From NCBI RefSeq assembly GCF_951801035.1, contig NZ_CATOKT010000003.1: a DNA stretch of 64,000 nucleotides. One strand, given 5' to 3'. This document shows, in pieces, positions 59,985 to 64,000 of this stretch (position 1 is its first letter; the number at the start of each line of letters is the position of its first letter). The translations under genes and the position numbers were made by a program. A model generated the notes under the pieces. The model had not been told where the DNA came from and did not search any database. It saw only the letters and a list, made by a program, of their open reading frames with translations. Source of the DNA: Adlercreutzia sp910585575. GTDB taxonomy: Bacteria > Actinomycetota > Coriobacteriia > Coriobacteriales > Eggerthellaceae.

Positions 59985-61064
59985 TTGCAGTCCCAGGCGC
60001 ATATCGTCTCGTTCGACGCGGCCCGTCGGCGCTCTACCGCGCAGCGCCGCGGTGCCTCCGTGCGCCCTGAAGTCCGTGATGACTATCGAGCCCAAGTGGG
60101 GGCGCGGCCGTTCGGCGAGACGCCCTCGAAGCGTTCGCGGGCGGCAGCAGTGCCAGCCGGACGCTCGGCGCGGTCTGGAGTCTCTGTCGGTGCGGCGCGT
60201 GGCCGCGGTGCTACGGTAGCCAGTCGCAACGATGGGCGAGCGTCGGTGCGCAGCGGAGCTTCCCCGGCTTTGGCCGCGGCGCGGGATCCCTTAGGAACGT
60301 CCTCGCGTCGAAGCGCAGCTGATCGCTCGTCTTCGATGACGGCCAGCGCGCGCCGTGGGCGTGTGGATGAGGATCGCTTCGAGGACGAAGGCCCGCAGGC
60401 GCAGGGGTTCTTCGGCCGTATGCGCGCTTCAGCGAGCGAGGGCCGTCGGGCCCGCACCAAGGAGCGGGCGGGCAAGGCCTATTTCCGACAGTACGAGAAG
60501 GACAAGCCCTCGGGTGCGTCGCAGGGCGGTCCGCGGGCGGCCGTGTACAAGGGCGAAATGGGCAGCACCCATAAGCGCTCGGCTCGCATGCAGCAGGACG
60601 GCAGCGGAGGCAGTCGTCGCAGCACGGGCTCCTTCGCCGCCTCCCAGAAGCGCTCGAAGGCCCGGGGGCCGCTGGTGGCCCTGGGGGCGTGCGTTTTGTG
60701 CGTGGCATTCGGTGTGGCCATGCTCTACGGTCCTGCCCAGCAGTTCTACACCGAGCTGCGCGAGCGCGACCGCCTGGCCGCCGAGTACCAGGCCGTGGTC
60801 GAGCGCAACGAGGCCATCGGCCAGCAAGTGGCGGCCCTGCAGACCGACGCGGGCATCGAGGATCGGGCGCGCGAGGAGCTGGGCTGGGTGAAAGAGGGCG
60901 AGCACGCGGTGAGCGTGAGCGGCCTCGAGTCCAAGGACCGCTCCACTTTCCGCAGCAATATCGTATCCGAAGATATACCGTTGCCTGACACGTGGTACTC
61001 GGGCTTGCTCGACCCGCTGTTCGGCGTGGAAGATAAGGCCGGCGCCGCTGCAGGCGACGCGTAA
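59985..61064 (+). CDS. FtsB/DivIC-like septum formation protein with long N-terminal extension
   Basis: TTG 59985, after AAAGGA, gives 359 residues. The frame is open 20 codons further without a good ribosome site. Residues 1-225 are a disordered Arg/Ser/Ala-rich cytoplasmic region. Then one membrane helix (about 226-248) and a short extracytoplasmic coiled coil (RERDRLAAEYQAVVERNEAI, then EDRAREELGWVKEGEHAV), which is the FtsB/DivIC signature. FtsB bridges FtsL and FtsQ in the divisome. A 225-residue basic N-tail is far longer than the few residues of classic FtsB, although some actinobacterial members have extensions. Confidence 0.8.
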   Translation: MQSQAHIVSFDAARRRSTAQRRGASVRPEVRDDYRAQVGARPFGETPSKRSRAAAVPAGRSARSGVSVGAARGRGATVASRNDGRASVRSGASPALAAARDPLGTSSRRSAADRSSSMTASARRGRVDEDRFEDEGPQAQGFFGRMRASASEGRRARTKERAGKAYFRQYEKDKPSGASQGGPRAAVYKGEMGSTHKRSARMQQDGSGGSRRSTGSFAASQKRSKARGPLVALGACVLCVAFGVAMLYGPAQQFYTELRERDRLAAEYQAVVERNEAIGQQVAALQTDAGIEDRAREELGWVKEGEHAVSVSGLESKDRSTFRSNIVSEDIPLPDTWYSGLLDPLFGVEDKAGAAAGDA

Positions 61065-61075
61065 CCGGTAACCGA

Positions 61076-61097
61076 AGGGCCCTCCAGGGCCCTTTTG
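61076..61097 (+). terminator. Terminator between ftsB-like gene and ppx
   Basis: AAGGGCCC-TCCA-GGGCCCTT followed by TT. It is short but perfect. Confidence 0.6.
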
Positions 61098-61119
61098 CAT
61101 TGGTGATCAAGGAGGACTC

Positions 61120-62067
61120 ATGAGCTACGTGAACGGACGCTATGCCGCGCTCGATATCGGTACGGTGACCTGCCGTATGCTGGTGGCCGATGTGCACGAT
61201 GGCGCGTTGACCGAGCTGGACAAGGAATACCGCATCACCGATTTGGGAGTGGGCGTTGATGCGACCGGTCGCTTGCAGCCAGCTGCCATGGAGCGCGTGA
61301 TGGCGGCAGTCGACGACTACCTGGCTGTTTTGGCGCAGTTCGATACGGCCGAGCATCCCGTGCGGCGCTTGATCGCCATGGCCACCTCCGCGGCCCGCGA
61401 CGCTTCGAACGCCGACGAGTTCACGGCTCTTTTGGCGGCGCGGGGGGTGACACTGACGGTGATTCCCGGCCAGCGCGAGGCTGCCCTCACCTTCGCCGGC
61501 GCCTCGAGCGACTTTCCCGGGGAGAACTTGCTCGTCGTCGACATCGGCGGCGGCTCCACCGAGGTGGTGGCAGGTCGTGCCGGCGCCGACCCTCTGGCCT
61601 CGCACTCGTTCGATATCGGCTGCCGGCGTGTGACTGAGCGCTTCTTCCACAGCGATCCGCCCACGGCCGACCAGATGGCGGCGGCGCGCCAGTGGATTCG
61701 CGAGGAAATGACCGCGTATTTCGGCGATTTGGCGGCGCGCGGGTTTGCCATTGAGCGCTTAGTGGCCGTGGCTGGCACCGCCACGAGCGTGGTGAGCATT
61801 CGCGAGGAAATGACGGTCTACGATTCGACGCGGGTGCACAAGGCGGTGGTGACCGCCGAGCAGCTGCGGGCCATTACCGACCGCTTGGCAGCGCTGCCCG
61901 TGGTCGAGCGCGAGCGCACCGTGGGGCTCGATCCCAAGCGCGCCGGCGTCATTGTGGCGGGGTTCATCATCTTGGAAGAGGTACTGCGCTTGGCTGATGC
62001 CACCGAGTATACGGTGAGTGAATCGGATATTCTGAACGGCATGATTCTGGAGGCTGCTCGGGCCTAG
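61120..62067 (+). CDS. ppx: Ppx/GppA-type exopolyphosphatase
   Basis: 315 residues, AAGGAGG upstream. ASKHA-fold: N-terminal AALDIGTVTCRMLVADV, then LIAMATSAARDASNADEF, VIPGQREAALTFAGA, LLVVDIGGGSTEVVAG (second phosphate motif), and VAGTATSVVSIREEM. The short form lacking extra C-terminal domains is common in Actinomycetota, where two paralogues often exist. It hydrolyses polyphosphate or (p)ppGpp. Confidence 0.92.
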   Translation: MSYVNGRYAALDIGTVTCRMLVADVHDGALTELDKEYRITDLGVGVDATGRLQPAAMERVMAAVDDYLAVLAQFDTAEHPVRRLIAMATSAARDASNADEFTALLAARGVTLTVIPGQREAALTFAGASSDFPGENLLVVDIGGGSTEVVAGRAGADPLASHSFDIGCRRVTERFFHSDPPTADQMAAARQWIREEMTAYFGDLAARGFAIERLVAVAGTATSVVSIREEMTVYDSTRVHKAVVTAEQLRAITDRLAALPVVERERTVGLDPKRAGVIVAGFIILEEVLRLADATEYTVSESDILNGMILEAARA

Positions 62068-62153
62068 GGGCGCAGAAAGCGCCTTGTGCGGAGTTCTCCC
62101 GATCAGCATTGCGGGCCCCCGAAGCCATGTGATAAGGGAAGCGCTCTCAAGTA

Positions 62154-62238
62154 TGGTAGGGGCGGTGGGACTCGAACCCACAAGACCGAAGTCGGCGGAT
62201 TTTAAGTCCGCTGCGTCTGCCAATTCCGCCACACCCCC
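62154..62238 (-). tRNA. tRNA-Leu (anticodon TAA)
   Basis: Minus strand: acceptor GGGGGTG/CGCCCCT, D arm with GGCAGACGC, anticodon loop CTTAAAA (TAA), a long variable arm, T arm GTGGG-TTCGAGT-CCCAC and encoded CCA. Confidence 0.95.
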
Positions 62239-62264
62239 ACAGGAATGCGGGATCGTAACGACCC

Positions 62265-62291
62265 AAAGAAGGCTCGCCCTGGCGCGAGCCT
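62265..62291 (-). terminator. Terminator after the sortase gene
   Basis: Read on the minus strand, GGCTCGC pairs with GCGAGCC around six bases, followed by TTCTTT. It separates the sortase from tRNA-Leu. Confidence 0.7.
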
Positions 62292-62321
62292 TTGCATTCT
62301 ATCACGAAAGCGGGGAGGGGC

Positions 62322-63230
62322 CTATCGCGCCATGACGCAGCGGACGTTCTTTTCGTCGGCGCAGCAGGTTTGCAGGGTGATGGTTTCTCCACGGGGGGCG
62401 ATGCGGCCTTCGTAGCGATAGTAGTTTGTGGCGTTCGGCAGCGTGAGAATGTCGAACACGTAGTAAGTGCGCTTCGCGCCCGAAGCGTCCCAGACGGTGA
62501 TCTTGTCGCCGATCTCCAAGTCCATGACACGGGCGAAAACGCCGGGGTTATGGCCGATGAAGTAGGTGTTCTCGCCATCGTCGACGTCGCCGGTGCTTAC
62601 CCAGGTACTCGCGGTAAGGGCCGGGGCGGTGGTGTCGGCGGGGCTGCCCTGGGCGAAGGGAACGTACTCGCCTTGGAAATAAAGGGTGTTCTTGCGCTTC
62701 TTCTTTTTCTTGGCGGTTTGCGAAGACGACGAGGTGCTTTTCGTGCTCTTGGAGCTTTTCGCCTTTGTGTCAGTTTTGGGCGTCGTGGAAGAGAGCGGCG
62801 TGCCGCTGTCCTCGATGGCTCCCTTGGCGTCGTCGTCGGCCGCGGAGCTTTCGGCGGTGCTGTCGTTGGCGTTCGCATCGGTGCTGGCCGAGCTTGCGGC
62901 TGAGCGTGCGGCGGCTTCCTCTTGGCCGCGCGTGTTCAGGGCTTCCAAGCGCCGCTGCTCGTCGGAGTCGTCGGCGCGACGAGCGTATTCGAGCGCCTTC
63001 TCGTCGAGCACGTACTGGCCGTGGCGCTCCACGCGATGGCCCAGGGCGCTGAGCGTATCGAGAACGCCCTCGTGCACCGAAGAGACGGAAATTGACGGGT
63101 TGGCGGCGGTTTCGTCAGCCTGGGCGCTGCCGGTGAACGCAAATCCGACCGCTGCGACGCCAAGCGCGACAACCAGTCCCCCGACAAGGGGGGCGCGGAG
63201 AGCGGCAAGGCGAAAAAGGCGGACGGTCAC
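62322..63230 (-). CDS. Sortase (class D/E-like)
   Basis: 302 residues from a GTG. An N-terminal membrane helix (about 14-34), then a Ser/Ala/Lys-rich linker (about 95-180, including a poly-Lys run), and a C-terminal sortase domain: YFIGHNPGVF with the catalytic His, GDKITV, and ITLQTC with the catalytic Cys, followed shortly by RCVMAR with the catalytic Arg. The Cys is in the normal TLxTC context. It anchors surface proteins with LPxTG-like signals to the cell wall; no candidate substrate is in the window. Confidence 0.87.
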   Translation of the reverse strand: MTVRLFRLAALRAPLVGGLVVALGVAAVGFAFTGSAQADETAANPSISVSSVHEGVLDTLSALGHRVERHGQYVLDEKALEYARRADDSDEQRRLEALNTRGQEEAAARSAASSASTDANANDSTAESSAADDDAKGAIEDSGTPLSSTTPKTDTKAKSSKSTKSTSSSSQTAKKKKKRKNTLYFQGEYVPFAQGSPADTTAPALTASTWVSTGDVDDGENTYFIGHNPGVFARVMDLEIGDKITVWDASGAKRTYYVFDILTLPNATNYYRYEGRIAPRGETITLQTCCADEKNVRCVMAR

Positions 63231-63487
63231 GGCAGCGATCTTTCAGGGCTCGGTGGCGAAAAAGGGGTGCGACGGGCGCTGCTGCTTTTAGGGTGGGTAA
63301 GCCGCGCAACCCCCATGGCCTCTACTTTATCGACTTCTCGTCAAAAAAGCTACCCCTTGAACGGTGAGAAGTTTCGTGCCTTCAACCTTACAATCTTGTC
63401 GGTGAATTGGGCTTCCAGAGCGGTAGGAGGGTTCTGTGGTAGTATGATGGGCGCTGAAAATCATCAAGCCCACGGCAAGAAAGCACT

Positions 63488-64000
63488 ATGAAAGACATTA
63501 ACGCAATTCTCGAGGACGCCCCCGCGGTGCCCGCTACCTTCGAAGAGTACCTGAGCAGCTTCGCCGAGCCCGTGGGCGTGCTTATCAACGAGTACATTCC
63601 CCACGGCTCTCATCCCGACATGGACCGTTACCTGTACGACCCGCTGTTCCGCTATAGCGAAAATGCGGGCAAGCGCCATCGTCCGCTCATTTGCGTGGCC
63701 GCCTGCAAGGCGGTGGGCGGCGACCCATCCCGGGCTATGTCGGCTGCGGCCGCTATCGAGCACTTCCATTCGGCCGCGCTTATCCACGACGACATCGCCG
63801 ACGAGGCCGAGCTTCGTCGCGGCGAGCCGTGCCTGCACCTTACCGAGGGGCTGGGGCTGGCCATCAACATGGGCGACCTGGCGCTGTCTCAGGTGAACGG
63901 CACGGTCATTGATGATCCACTGTTGGACGATGCCACGAAGGTGCGCGTGATCGGCGAGCTGATCGCTATGACCCGCCGCACGGTGGAGGGCCAGGCCCTC
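63488..64000 (+). CDS. Polyprenyl (isoprenoid) diphosphate synthase, cut by right edge
   Basis: The reading frame starts at ATG 63488 and runs off the window. The visible 171 residues include GKRHRPL (substrate phosphate site) and LIHDDIADEAELRRGEP, the first Asp-rich motif of trans-prenyltransferases in DDxxD-type form. It probably makes the chain of menaquinone or undecaprenyl diphosphate. The last part shown is ELIAMTRRTVEGQAL, with the second Asp-rich motif still to come. A TATGAT lies at 63443-63448. Confidence 0.9.
   Translation, partial: MKDINAILEDAPAVPATFEEYLSSFAEPVGVLINEYIPHGSHPDMDRYLYDPLFRYSENAGKRHRPLICVAACKAVGGDPSRAMSAAAAIEHFHSAALIHDDIADEAELRRGEPCLHLTEGLGLAINMGDLALSQVNGTVIDDPLLDDATKVRVIGELIAMTRRTVEGQAL

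Overview
The window is high-GC bacterial chromosome and reads as an anaerobic gut member of the Eggerthellaceae (Coriobacteriia, Actinomycetota), close to Adlercreutzia, Eggerthella or Gordonibacter. This is inferred from gene content, not from a marker-gene search. The main clues are two Tat-exported lipoprotein flavoproteins of the fumarate-reductase-like family, each beside its own regulator (a LuxR protein with an MFS-like membrane domain, and a LysR protein), together with abundant one- and two-component regulators and a Tad pilus locus. Housekeeping genes are scattered between them: guaB, engB, leuS, serA, coaBC, thrC, recQ-type helicase, ppx, ftsB-like, and a polyprenyl synthase cut by the right edge.

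Layout. 1-2.1 kb holds a possible structured RNA, a small basic ORF and a two-gene ADP-ribosyltransferase-fold (DUF3990) / XRE module. 2.2-5.6 kb holds guaB, a TDT-family transporter and engB. 5.9-8.9 kb is a LytTR regulator with a sensor kinase that carries a G10 tract, followed by a small zinc-ribbon gene. 9.1-11.7 kb is leuS, followed by about 500 bp of hairpin-rich non-coding DNA. 12.2-15.8 kb is the first regulator/flavoprotein pair, then a hybrid histidine kinase. 18.9-24.6 kb has SanA-like, hypothetical, TetR, serA and coaBC genes. 24.9-33.8 kb is a two-component system and a MacB/FtsX-type ABC transporter, separated by a LysR/flavoprotein cassette. 34-40.5 kb is exporters with local regulators: MarR-MATE, GntR-ABC and LysR-DMT. 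40.8-42.7 kb is a RecQ-type helicase, followed by tRNA-Val.

43.0-53.6 kb is one long co-directional Tad/Flp pilus operon (cpaB, tadZ, tadA, tadB, tadC, flp, several TadE/TadG-like pseudopilins, and three less familiar genes). No prepilin peptidase is visible. 53.5-55.5 kb is a ModE-like regulator and thrC. 55.7-59.9 kb is a ferrous-iron locus (feoA, feoA, feoB, a Cys-rich FeoB partner, and a DtxR/MntR regulator) with GTTAG/CTAAC palindromes in front of feoA and feoB. 60-64 kb is ftsB-like, ppx, tRNA-Leu, a sortase and the polyprenyl synthase.

The most notable signals are the following. (1) A shared CATTACG-N4-CGTAA box lies in front of both the two-component system and the distant ABC transporter. 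(2) The sensor kinase has its phosphoacceptor and ATPase halves joined through a G10 tract, where any one-base change would separate them into two proteins. (3) The ART/XRE module has a promoter-overlapping palindrome. (4) GAGACA-N15-TGTCTC repeats sit inside an ABC permease gene. (5) A TadE-like gene in the pilus operon has no usual start codon.
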